From the NCBI RefSeq assembly GCF_040954645.1, contig NC_092813.1, forward strand, positions 20,953,735 through 21,017,734: a DNA stretch of 64,000 nucleotides, given 5' to 3'. The translations under genes and the position numbers were made by a program. This stretch comes from Diabrotica undecimpunctata (taxonomy: Eukaryota; Arthropoda; Insecta; Coleoptera; Chrysomelidae). Shown here piece after piece: positions 1-10,320 of the stretch. Each line of letters opens with the position of its first letter. The first letter of the stretch is position 1. Under the pieces are notes generated by a model that was given only the letters and a program-made list of their open reading frames with translations, was not told the DNA's origin and did no database searches.

Positions 1-490
1 CATGTGTATCAGTCTCAGCTTAAAAATCGAAGACAAAAGAAAGATGAGGCTCTTCAAGAATATGAGGTAGATATTGCCAGATTAGTACGACATGCTTATC
101 CAATAGCTCCCGAAAACATGATGGAGAAGCTGGACGTTCAAACGTTTATTGATGGTCTTCGTGATCATAAAATGCAGAGAACACTGCGATTAGCTCGTCA
201 CAAGACGCTGGTTGATGTCTTATCCGCCGCCCTAGGATACGAGTCAGCTACACAGGCCTCTGGCGGTTACAGTAAAGTTAGGACTGTAAAAGAGGAAGGA
301 GATAAAGATAAACTTGACCAGCTCGTTAATATGATGAAAAGTATGACATACAAGAAAACGAAGACCATAAGATGCTGGAATTGTGGCGAAAGAGGACACG
401 TCGTGAAGATGGTGTATATGTAGATGGAGAAATAAATGGTAAAAGGCATACGTTGTTGGTGGATACCGGAGCGATTAGAACCATTCTGCT
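1..490 (+). pseudogene. gypsy gag C-terminal part and start of protease
   Basis: The frame is open from the window edge, so the gag start is off-window. The visible 139 codons carry the gag pattern of Ty3/gypsy elements (a TFIDGLRDHKMQ-like segment) and a CCHC zinc knuckle, CWNCGERGH, that lacks its last Cys. A TAG at 421-423 ends this frame. The protease begins in another frame at about 414 and contains the aspartic protease active site DTGA at 462-473. That frame is cut off at about 490 by a LINE insertion. Gag would package element RNA and protease would mature the polyprotein; this copy can do neither intact. Confidence 0.8.
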
Positions 491-1593
491 AAAAACTTCA
501 TAGAAAATCACCCTCTATCTTTCCCTCTAAACGTTGATCAACTTAACATGCTCTTAATGAATATCACGGGGTCAGCAGATCCTATAACCACAATTAAAGA
601 ATATACCACAGACCTATCAGGTTCGTCCCATATGCTTAGTCAAGTTTATCCTCATTTAAAAGAAAGATCCATAAAACGTAAATTCAGGTTCATAATGAAA
701 AAAATTCATAATTATATTAACAGTGAGGCATCGGAAGTTAAAAGTGACACATCTCAGTTAAGCCAACATTAATTAAAAACATCCCTTGTTGTCTAGTCCT
801 TTCTGACTCTCTCAGCGCAGTCAAAGCTATGCAAAATGTATACCCTAAACACCCCATTGAGAAAATTATCAGGGCCAAATTATTAAAAGCTCAAGAAAAT
901 TTCAGAAGAGTCCACTTCCTATGAATACCATCTCATATAGGCATAGAAGGGAATGAAGAAGCAGATACTAGTGCGCGTAACGCTATCACCAGTGACACAT
1001 CAGAAACACAGTGTCGGAGTATCGCAGGCGATCTAAAAGTTTATTTCAAAAATAAGGTGTTAAGTGCGTGGAATCGGGAGTGGAATGACTCTAGTTCGAA
1101 ACTCAGAACCATCAAAAGTAATATTTTTTCATGGAAGTCCACAGCCAGAAGTAGAAGATGCCAAACTATTATTCCACATCTACGACTTGGACACTGTAGG
1201 TATACTCATGCCTGTCTCTTCACAAATAATGAACCTCCAAAATGCGAAACATGCAATACAGTAGACAGTATAAAGCACTTCTTGATAGACTGTCCTAAAT
1301 ACGTAAATCAAAGACAGTCTTAAAATTTGCCAAATAACCTAAAAGCACTCCTCAACAAACGTTTAGTTCCGAACAATTTATTAGGTTACTTACAATGTAT
1401 AAATATGTTACACAAAATTTAACTTAATTAATTGTTACAAATGTTTTATTGTTCACAAATTGTAATTAATTGTTACAATGATTGATTATTACAAATGTTA
1501 AATTTAATATTATTACAAATGTTACAGGAATGTCGCTAATAACCTTTGGGTGGATGCGACTTTATTTCTTTAAATAAAAAAAAAAAAAAAAAG
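491..1593 (+). mobile_element. 5'-truncated I-type LINE fragment inserted in gypsy protease
   Basis: The gypsy protease reading stops at about 490 and resumes at 1593 in a continuous sense (VINSRKRLLPT-like, then RTATGEN), so the piece between is an insertion. It ends with a TAAATAAA motif and a poly(A) tract (about 1575-1592), the 3' end of a LINE. Its coding part is RNase H and the C-terminal zinc region of an I-clade ORF2. Only the 3' end of the element is present, as usual for truncated target-primed insertions. I could not find a clear target-site duplication. Confidence 0.75.
548..1323 (+). pseudogene. LINE ORF2 RNase H and C-terminal zinc region (broken)
   Basis: From about 775 the sequence reads as an RNase H domain: a VLSDSLSAVKAM-like strand and, near 930-965, the motif IPSHIGIEGNEEAD typical of LINE RNase H, with a stop just before it (tga at about 921). 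Positions 1057-1323 give the C-terminal region with HLRLGH, CETC and HFLIDCP, which fits the zinc-binding tail of I-clade ORF2. The 548-772 segment is a separate open stretch upstream that I could not assign. RNase H here would remove the RNA strand after reverse transcription. Stops and a frame change make it non-functional. Confidence 0.7.
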
Positions 1594-2777
1594 TTATAAA
1601 CAGCCGTAAGAGACTGTTACCAACGAGGTTGCGACTTCGGACCGCTACAGGTGAAAATACCAACATCTATGGAGAAATACAGGTACAATTGGGAATTGGA
1701 GCAGAAAAGTTCGTCCATACTGTTATGGTTGCTGACATCGAAGAGGATGTTATATTAGGAATGGACGTAATGAATATGCATGGATTCCAATTGGATTTTA
1801 AGAATGAGGTAATCAAAGTTGGCAACGAGGAGGTATTTCTTCATTCACATGATGACAACACTGTGCAGGCGGCCATTAAAGAAGATACAGTCGTGCCTGC
1901 GAGAAGCGAAACGATCATAGTAGCGTGGCTACAGGGAATTGTGGATGAAGGGACACCTGTTATGATGGAGCCTTGGAACCATGACGACGAGGTTGGCCGT
2001 AGAATCATAATTGGAAAGGAATTGGTGACTTCGGCTAAAGAAATTACTGTGAGACTTATCAATGTCAATGACTACCCAGTGACCATCAAGAAAGAGACAA
2101 AAGTAGGAACTTGTGTACCTGGGACATCCATAATCCGTCAGGCGACAACATCTGATAATACCAGCAACAAATTTGACCAAATGGTTGCAGTTGCTGGACA
2201 GTCTCTATATCAGATGGAGAAAAGGAAATTAAGGGAATTTCTTCGACAGTATCGTGATATTTTCGTACCGAAAGGAGGAAAGACGGGAATAACTACCGCT
2301 GTTAAGCATAAAATTGATAGTTATCCTCTGCCTCGGATCGACGATACATTGGACACATTGGCTGGAAGTAAATTGTTTTCTACATTGGATTTGAAGTCTG
2401 GATACTGGCAGGTAGAAATGGACCCAGTCGATAAAGAGAAGACAGCCTTCACCACAGGATCTGGATTGTGGCAATTCAACGTTATGCCATTTGGACTCTG
2501 TAATGCTCCTGTGATATTTGAGAGGCTTATGGAAAATGTGTTAAGAGGGTTATCTTGGAAAACATGCCTGGTTTACCTAGATGACATAATCGTCTTGGGG
2601 GAGACATTTGAAGATCATTTGAAGAATTTAGAAAACGTTTTTGATCGACTTAAAGCTGCCCGATTGATGTTAAACACCAAGAAGTGCCAGCTATTTCAAG
2701 GTAAAGTCAATTATCTGGGTCATATAATCAGTAAAGAAGGAGTGGCCGTGGATAAGGGAAAAAATCTATTCCATTAA
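1593..2777 (+). pseudogene. gypsy protease remainder and reverse transcriptase N-half, internally deleted
   Basis: An open frame of 382 codons (1629-2777) with in-frame sequence back to 1593. Residues 1-60 complete the retroviral-type protease fold (a VILGMDVM-like strand). RT follows, with PLPRIDDTLDTL, a DLKSGYWQVEM strand carrying the first catalytic Asp, the LCNAP segment and the YLDD catalytic box at residues 316-319. At about residue 229 (near 2317) the text jumps from a TAVKHKID segment to SYPLPRIDD. In related elements about 60 residues with the RT fingers lie between these, so an in-frame deletion of about 180 bp is inferred. A frameshift near 2765 ends the frame. Confidence 0.85.
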
Positions 2778-3640
2778 GGAATAACCAGAACCTATTGACA
2801 AACATCAAGTGAGAAGTTTTCTTGGAATATGTACTTACTACCGAAGGTTTATTAAGAAGTTTGCAGATATCGCTAAGCCATTATCGCGACTCATAGAGGA
2901 AGCAAGAGATTACCGCTGGGATACAGACTGCCAAAATGCATTTGAGACCTTGAAAAAGCATTTAATAACAGCACCAATTTTAGGGTATCCACTGCCAGAA
3001 GGAGAGTTCATCTTAGATACAGATGCAAGTAATGTGGGAATTGGAGGAGTGCTGCCTCAGATTCAAGGAAGACAGGAACGAGTCCTTGGATATTTTAGTA
3101 AAGTTCTTTCAAAACCTGAGCGGAATTATTGCGTCACGAGAAGAGAACTTCTAGCAGTAGAGCACTTTTATCAATACCTCTATGGCAGAAAGTTTCTAAT
3201 CCGAACCGACCATGCCGCCCTTAAATGGTTGATGCAGTTTAAGAATCCAGAGGGTCAGATAGCGAGATAGATCGAACGACTCCAAGAATACGATTTCAAG
3301 ATTGAGCACCGGGCCGGAGTTAGCCACAGAAACGAGCATTCTCTTTCCAGAAGGCCATGCCCAGCAGAGTGTTCCGACTGCAACAAAACGGAATCCAAGG
3401 AAGCAGCAGTGCTAAGAACAACGATGGTCAACGACGACTGGAGGCCTACTAAGATCAGGGAAGAACAAGAAAGAGATCCAGCTATACAGAAAACTCGAAA
3501 ATGGAAAAAAGAAAACCGCCGACCACCTTGGCAAGAAATATCATACCTATGCTCAGTAGTTAAGACGTATTGGGCCCAGTAGGACTCATTTATCCTTGAA
3601 GATGGCTTACTCAAACGAGTACTGAAAAATGATGACTGAT
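2778..3640 (+). pseudogene. gypsy RT thumb, RNase H and linker (broken)
   Basis: After a frameshift and a stop near 2775 the pol frame continues: SFLGICTYYRRFI (RT connection), then RNase H with the DTDASN strand near 3015-3035, ELLAVEHF and the DHAALKWL segment. TAG at 3268-3270 replaces what is normally a Trp codon, and the frame goes on to about 3640 with a tether that leads into the integrase. Further stops occur near 3580. This is the part that would degrade the RNA of the RNA-DNA hybrid; it cannot be made as one protein here. Confidence 0.82.
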
Positions 3641-4735
3641 GACGGTTCAGAGAAGAGAAGACAGTTGGTGATCCCAAAGAGCAGAATAGCCGAAGTACTT
3701 CGCCAGTTACACGACAGTCCATCAGCAGGGCATTTTGGTGTAAAGAAAACCCTTCAGCGAATTCGGGAACGGTTTTATTGGATGAACAGTTCCGACGACG
3801 TAAAAGACTGGTGTAAGAAATGTACTATTTGTGCTACGAGTAACGGGCCCTACTGAAAGAGGAGAGCTCCTATGAGACAATATAATGTTGGAAGTACGTT
3901 TGAAAGAATAGCTTTGGACATCGCTGGGCCATTTCCAGAAAGTAAAAATGGAGGCAAGTACATGTTGCTCGTAATGGATTACTTTACTAAGTGGGTCGAG
4001 ATTTACACACTTCCAGACCAGAAGGCCGCCACCATTGCAGATAAGTTGATTCAAGAATATATCAGCTGATTTGGAGTGCCTTTGGAGATCCATAGTGACC
4101 AAGGCAGGAATTTCGAAAGCGATCTATTCCGAGGAATATGTGATAGACTAGGCATGAAGAAAACAAGAACTACAGCATATCATCCGCAATCGGATGGTAT
4201 GGTAGAACGGATGAATAGGACAGTTGGCAAGTATTTGACAAAGATGGTGTCCGATCATCAGCGAGACTGGGACCAATATTTTCCGTTCTTCACAATGGCC
4301 TACAGATCTGCTCTTAACGAATCAACAGGCCAGACACCAGCCAGAGTCCTAATCGGACGCGAGATGCGACTACCTTGTGATCTAGAGTTTGGGTGTCGAC
4401 CTGGAGAAGATGTAGCAGGCGAAGATTATGTGATCGAATTACGAAGAAGAATGCACAATGTACATGAGTTGGTCCGTTCCCACCTTCAGATCGCTAGCGA
4501 CCGAATGAAGAAGCGGTACGATACACAAGCCAAAAAGGGTTGTTTAAGAAGAACGACAAAGTCTGGCTCTACAATCCCAAGAAGCGAAAAGGTTGTTCTC
4601 CCAAATTGCAGCAGTTTTGGGAAGGTCTATACCTCATTATGGAGAAAATCAACGATGTCATCTACCGAATAAGCAAGATTCCGAGGGGAAAGCCGATGAT
4701 AGTACACCATAACGGCGTCTTTCGATGGTGACCAC
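3629..4735 (+). pseudogene. gypsy integrase (zinc domain, DDE core, C-terminal domain; broken)
   Basis: Integrase inserts element cDNA into the genome. The H2C2 zinc domain (HDSPSAGHFG ... CKKCTIC) lies at 3708-3835. The DDE core follows with Asp in LDIAGPF (about 3916), Asp in SDQGRNF (about 4096) and Glu in GMVERMN (about 4204); all three are present. The C-terminal domain with KVWLYNP and KLQQFWEG is at 4540-4731 in a different frame. Stops at 3855-3857 and 4067-4069 and a frameshift near 4530 break the protein. The catalytic residues remain, so decay is recent compared with other elements in the window. Confidence 0.85.
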
Positions 4736-4750
4736 GACGTAGATGAAGAA

Positions 4751-5418
4751 GTGGAAGTAAACCAAGTCCAAGATGTGTCTGACCTCACGTTTGAGGAATT
4801 CATCGGTGCCTATGGAGGTACCGGTAAAGCAAAACATGGTGTTACCACTGAAAAAAAGCAAGATCTACTAGCGCTTCCCGATGACTACTACTACTACTAC
4901 TACTGCCAACTACTACTCGCTGGCCCTTACCACCCCGGCCAGTATCAAAGACGGACCAGGGTTGGCATCCGTATTTCGAAGGAAGTTCGGCCGAGTTGCA
5001 GAACTTTAATGCCAAGTGCCAGCTCCCGGGAAAGCGTTGAAACTCCAAGATGCATCACGTTACCTTTTCTACCTGGTAACAAAAGACACTGCCCGTGACC
5101 AACCTACCTACCGAGGTGTATGGGAAGCCTTACTTCAATTGAGAGAACACAGAAAGTTAGCCATGCCAAAGTTAGAGTGCCGCTAATTAGATTGGAGGGT
5201 TATCCGAAGTATGATGGAGGAGATCATTAAAGACACCGAAGTCCAGGTGTTAGTCTGTTGCAATCCGCATAGTTACTGGTGCGGAGAGAAAACCGCCCCT
5301 TGTCATTTTTATACAACTGGAAGTTGTAAAGGAGGATCCAGTTGCCGATACCAGCATACCGTTCCAGTTCCAGTACCGACAAGGTTCCAGGAGAAACCAT
5401 CTTTTAAGAGGGGGGCAA

Positions 5419-5429
<11 letters not shown>
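4751..5429 (+). pseudogene. accessory region: macro domain (OARD1/TARG1-like) plus CCCH zinc finger
   Basis: Between integrase and LTR the frames read, piece by piece, as a macro domain, a fold that binds ADP-ribose and in the OARD1/TARG1 group removes it from proteins. Visible parts: QDLLALPDDY (about 4858-4890), YSLAL with GPGLASVFRRKFGRV (4914-5006), RYLFYLVTK with QPTYRGVWEALLQL (5050-5150), KLAMPKLEC (5155-5183), then LDWRVIRSMMEEI and TEVQVLV (5190-5255). A CCCH finger, C-x7-C-x5-C-x3-H, follows at 5301-5357. An expanded (TAC)n at 4884-4903 shifts frame inside the macro domain, and stops occur near 5007 and 5184. The last frame ends TAA inside the LTR. The family match is by eye; I did not run a search. 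Confidence 0.55.
4881..4905 (+). repeat. (TAC)n microsatellite inside the accessory coding region
   Basis: A run of TAC triplets encodes poly-Tyr in one frame and poly-Thr after an ATG in another. It sits exactly where the macro-domain reading passes from one frame to the next, so slippage here is the likely cause of the frame change. Confidence 0.85.
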
Positions 5430-6015
<586 letters not shown>

Positions 6016-6030
6016 CATAAATATTCGATA

Positions 6031-6335
6031 AAAAAAGTGATGTTTTATATTATTTAAATTATTAAAGTTATTTATATTTATTAAAGAGATATATTTTTAA
6101 ATGTGTGTTAAATTATTGAAAATTTTTATACAGAAAGAGGGCAGTTATATGAGAATGAATGAAAGTACTTGCACTATTGTGTGGGTGTGCACAGTACAAG
6201 TACTTTCATTCGTTGCCATATACCTGTCCTCTTTCTGTATAAAAATTTTCAATAACACACATTTCAAAATATATCTCTTTAATATATATAAATAACATTA
6301 TTAATTTAAATAATATAAAACATCACTTTTCTTTC
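6031..6335. repeat. Long imperfect inverted repeat (arms about 140 bp, loop 25 bp)
   Basis: Positions 6031-6171 are nearly reverse complementary to 6197-6335, with a few mismatches; the core GAATGAAAGTACTTG / CAAGTACTTTCATTC flanks a 25-base loop. A transcript through it would fold into a long hairpin. It may be a foldback or MITE element or a snap-back duplication of the transposon end; I cannot tell which. Confidence 0.85.
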
Positions 6336-6702
6336 AACAAACAATAACATATACCTTACTCCTATACTTACAACTTTACTCCAGACAGTTAAAACATTGA
6401 CCGAAGATCACCCATTATCAGCAATACGGGATAGTTTAAACTATGTATCACCAATCACTATATAAAAACTCTTGTACCGGAATGTAAGTAGTATTTTGTT
6501 TATTTATAATTTATTACAATTCAACAGATTTTTCTCTTACCAATTTGTGGGTTTTTACTTTGTCTGCTTAAGCTATTTTATGCATATTAATAAACACAGA
6601 CATGTAATATTGGCATAATTACTATAACTTTTTTGATCTATATCCTTATAAGACAGCACCCTAATACGGGTTCTTTATAATTTTAGCATTTAATTTACTT
6701 TG

Positions 6703-6761
6703 TACCACTGACCTGATGATGCTTTGCAAATTTTAGAAAGCGAAACCGGTCGTCTTGGGTA
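6703..6761 (+). ncRNA. Hammerhead-ribozyme-like motif (stem II bulge)
   Basis: CTGATGA at 6713-6719, stem II GCTTT (6721-6725) with AAAGC (6737-6741), GAAA at 6742-6745, a palindromic ACCGGT (6745-6750) as stem III, C6751 as cleavage-site base, and stem I GAC/GTC extended by TACC/GGTA across an internal loop. An extra T6720 between the core and stem II departs from the consensus, so activity is doubtful. It shares its stem II with the motifs at 9471-9520 and 10271-10311. Confidence 0.5.
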
Positions 6762-6822
6762 GTAAAATTAAATTGATTGTGAGTAAGTCTAATTTATTTC
6801 TTTTACCTCTTTTAAAATAGAC

Positions 6823-7740
6823 TCACACAAGCAACACATTCATGATCTGCTCTATCGTATTTGGAACGGGTTTCCTTTGTCGTATGCTGGGTTTTATGTG
6901 ATTCCACATGTGCTCTATTGTATATAAATCCGGGCTAAACGTTGGCTTATCCAGTGTTTGAATTTGGACCTCATCAAGATAATTACTCACTGCGGCAGCG
7001 GCATGTGGTCGAGCATTATTGTGCATTAACGTGAATATTTTATGTCCAATGTAACCAACATATGACAAAAGATGATCTTGCAGGATGTTTTAAACGTAGG
7101 AATCATCAGTCATCCATCCAATCACTTCCACAAGTGCGGTAAGTACCTCCCAACTAATACCTTCTCAAATAATTATGCCATCAACTCCAAAACTAACGGT
7201 CTGGGCAATACTGCAGCTGGCGAATCGTTCTCCAACTCTTCTGTAGACGTAGTTTTGACCATCTGGCTTTCATAATAGGATTCTGGTCTCATCAGTGAAA
7301 AGAACGTTTTTCCAGTTGTCGATATTCCACTAAATATGTATTCCAAGTGTGCAAATTCCAAACGACGAGCTTTATGATTTTGGAGAAGACGTAGAACTTT
7401 GCCGGGGCGTCTGGGCTTTAAGTTTGCTTCTTTTGATCTTCGTTTAACTGTTTGTGAACTCACACTAACTTGTCTAACATTTAATAGCTCATTTCTGAGG
7501 TGCATCGATGTCAATGAACGATTTTGTGTGGAATTAAGAACCAAAAACGGTCATCAATTGCGGTTGTGCACCTTAAGCGTCCTTGACCAGGCCTTCGTAC
7601 AAAATTTCCTGTTTCGCCGTACCTTTTTAGAGTATTCGAAACGATAGATTCAGTTCTGCTGAGACGTCGTGCGATACTTTTTTGTACATATCCTTCCTCG
7701 TACAAAATTACAATATGTGCTACTTGAACTTCATCGCAGT
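6823..7740 (-). pseudogene. Tc1-like transposase (broken)
   Basis: Read from 7740 to 6823. The N-terminal helix-turn-helix region shows MYEEGYVQKSIARRLSR and RRPGQGRLRCTT (7511-7705); the middle has SLTSMHLRNEL and SSQTVKRRSKEANLKPRRPG (7380-7540); the catalytic half has FTDET (first Asp, near 7295) and LMHNNARPH (7000-7030), then FSPDLYTIEHMWNHIK with the third acidic residue. In this family the second catalytic residue is Asp in MHDNARPH; here it reads Asn. With this change plus stops and frame changes near 7260 and 7100-7170 the enzyme is dead. Confidence 0.85.
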
Positions 7741-8013
7741 GTCGAATTGGTGGAACACTTGTTTTAAATTTAGTTAAATCAAAACAATATTTAATTAAAC
7801 TTAATAGATTAAACTAAAAATAACCAAATTAGTATGATTTTTATTACTAATAAAATAATTGTTTAATTATAAAATGTACGAATTACACTAACCACTCAAT
7901 AAATATCAAAATATTTGAAACCAGTTGAGTACCTACATCAGCCTACTATATGAGTATTATCAGTAATCCAAAATTATTTTGAAATAATAGTGACTACGAA
8001 AATTCCAAAATAT

Positions 8014-8035
8014 TCGATATTTTTGTCCATGAGTG
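8014..8035 (-). repeat. Tc1 right terminal inverted repeat
   Basis: Exact reverse complement of 5994-6015; followed by TA at 8036-8037. Confidence 0.9.
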
Positions 8036-8048
8036 TATATATATATAT

Positions 8049-8108
<60 letters not shown>
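8036..8108. repeat. (TA)n microsatellite, right part
   Basis: Continuation of the tract at 5881-5993 after the Tc1 insertion, with a TACACA interruption. Confidence 0.95.
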
Positions 8109-8113
<5 letters not shown>

Positions 8114-9328
8114 TGATCCGAAATTGTGCATAGAGAAAAATGTATAGAGAAAAAGAAGAAGAAGACAAACAATTTGTAAAATTATGTTATAGTTATATTC
8201 TAGATATACGATTTTAATTTTATAGTGTTGGTAAAGTGCTAAAATAGAGTCTTTGTCAATTTTTGATTAATGTTTGAACTAAGACTTTCTAAATTATAGA
8301 AATTAATAGATTTAAGAATAGTTTGTAAATAATAGGTTGTATTTAAATATGACATGTACCTGCTGTTTTCACGGATTTATTTCTGTTGTCTCAAAAGCGA
8401 TCATTAACGGTGAAGGAAAAAGTAGAAAGTTATTGTGTTGTATGATTTGTACACAATTACAGGAATTTGAATTTAGTTGACTTTTAAAAATTTGGAGAGT
8501 TTTGGAATTTGGTTGAATGCAAATAAAGAATGTTTTGATTCGTAACGAGAAATTAAGGAAGGGATAGACAGACAGAAATCAGATTAAAAAAGCAAGGAGG
8601 ATCATCTGCTGTTGGACTTGAGAGTGAAGCGAGTGAAGACAAAATCGAAAGGAGTGTGCCGATAGTTTGTTTTTTTAAACCGATAAAAGAAAAATTATTG
8701 TGGCAAAAAGTAGTGTAAACAAAGTATTGAAAGCTGTAGTTGCAGTATTTGTAAGTAAAATAATTTACTATTCTTGGAGCCAAGCATAGCTAAGGAGAAT
8801 TTTGTCCCCCCAATAGGAACAATAAACATTGTTAGGAGTTTGTCGACAGTTTTATTTTTTTAAGCAGAACCCGGGAAGGAGTTCGTTGGAGAGGAAACTA
8901 ATTGAAGTCAATCCTTGTAGAAAAATACAGAGGCAAATTTTGGAAACGAGACAGTCATTGAACTATATTTAATTTGAATTTGTTTTGTGGTTAATTGTAT
9001 ATGCAACAGAGTAATTTAGGGAGACATTTATTTATAAGATATTTATTTAGTGTATGAAAATCTACATAGGTATTTGTTCATTATATTTTGAATTTATTGC
9101 ACCAATTGATTTCTTTTATTTATTTCCCTCTACTCCTCTTTTTTCTCAAGCATCATTAAAAGAAAATGTAATTTTTTTTTGTACTTAACTAAGAACCCTG
9201 AGATGATAAAAACATGTTTATAAATCAGGTGTCTACATTAAAATTCATTAAATAATTTTTTTACTTTAATTTGCTAATTAGATCATAATTAATTTTATTT
9301 TGTGTAAGAAATTTCAAAATAAAGTTAT
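8109..9328. other. Unassigned AT-rich sequence
   Basis: No convincing coding region or terminal repeats were seen in about 1.2 kb. Open frames are short and without known motifs. Confidence 0.6.
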
Positions 9329-9329
9329 C

Positions 9330-9402
<73 letters not shown>

Positions 9403-9406
9403 TATT
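9329..9406. repeat. (TA)n microsatellite
   Basis: About 78 bp of TA repeats with two TACA interruptions. Confidence 0.95.
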
Positions 9407-9470
9407 AGCCATTTTATTGTTGCTTTTTAAGACAGGAAAGATCTATTTTTCACGTTGAGAACGCCTATGA

Positions 9471-9520
9471 ATAACTGTTCTGATGAGCTTTATTAAAGCG
9501 AAATACGTATAAACAGATAT
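9471..9520 (+). ncRNA. Hammerhead ribozyme (complete core, minimal stem III)
   Basis: All conserved parts are present in order: stem I CTGTT (9475-9479) with AACAG (9512-9516), extended past an A-A mismatch by ATA/TAT; core CTGATGA (9480-9486); stem II GCTTT (9487-9491) with AAAGC (9495-9499) closed by ATT; GAA (9500-9502); stem III ATAC/GTAT (9503-9510) with no loop; A9511 as the cleavage-site base. Self-cleavage is expected 3' of A9511. Loopless stem III is known from hammerheads of Penelope-like elements and retrozymes, where two copies act as a dimer. The host element here is not identified. Confidence 0.7.
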
Positions 9521-10096
9521 ATAGACGATTTGTACGTGAAATGGAATCTTTACTGTCTTTTACATTTTGCAAGAATAGCGTCTCGCTCTTTTCTCTTAAG
9601 AACGTCCAACCGTTAAGACGTGTTTCCGAAGTGGGTCTCATTTAGAGGTGAGCTAAGAAATCCTTTTCTTGTCCATATTTCAGATAGATATTTATTTTTA
9701 GACCCTTATTGGAGAGGCTATAATGCTGATATATTTCTAATACATGTCGCAAGATAATATTGGTATGGAGTTATTCCAGATCATGGCCCAGTAGCGGGTA
9801 TCTTTTTATGGAATACCTAACCTCTCTTATCTAGGATGGTGGTGGATTGATATAGGATGTAGCCGAATCAATGGTTTATTTGGTTGACTGATTAAATAAG
9901 GAAAGAAACAGAGCAGATTCAGGTTGTACCAATTTGTATTATACCTACTTTCAAGACAACGGAAAATAATTATGAACTTAAAAAATGAAAATATAGTAAA
10001 GTGTTTTAATTTTATTTAAAGGTTTATTTTCTCTATTATTCCTAGTTGATAAATAACTATATTATTTTCAATATAAACAAATTTCGAAATTTGGGG

Positions 10097-10098
<2 letters not shown>
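9521..10098. other. Unassigned sequence downstream of the hammerhead
   Basis: About 580 bp with no coding motif. It may be the rest of the small element carrying the ribozyme; its borders coincide with the (TA)n tracts on both sides. Confidence 0.4.

Positions 10099-10181
<83 letters not shown>
10099..10181. repeat. (TA)n microsatellite
   Basis: Uninterrupted TA repeat of about 83 bp. Confidence 0.95.
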
Positions 10182-10183
<2 letters not shown>

Positions 10184-10259
10184 AAAGTATTCAACTAGTG
10201 AATTCAGAGGTTTAATCGGTCATTCAGGTTGGCAAATAAAAAAAGAAGTCAACTACTTC

Positions 10260-10320
10260 ATAAGTTTATTGAAGACGTTTCGCTTTATATTTCTAAAGCT
10301 TCATCAGTTCTCTAAAATAT
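10260..10320 (-). ncRNA. Hammerhead-like motif, degenerate
   Basis: On the minus strand: CTGATGA (10307-10301), one extra A, stem II GCTTT (10299-10295) with AAAGC (10286-10282), GAA (10281-10279), a two-pair ACGT stem III (10278-10275), C10274 as cleavage base and a short GAA/TTC stem I. The core is intact but stems I and III are weak and stem II is displaced by one base. Confidence 0.45.

Noticed and set aside
7960..8172. Tyr/Ile-rich minus-strand frames
   Set aside because: Translation of a (TA)n tract.
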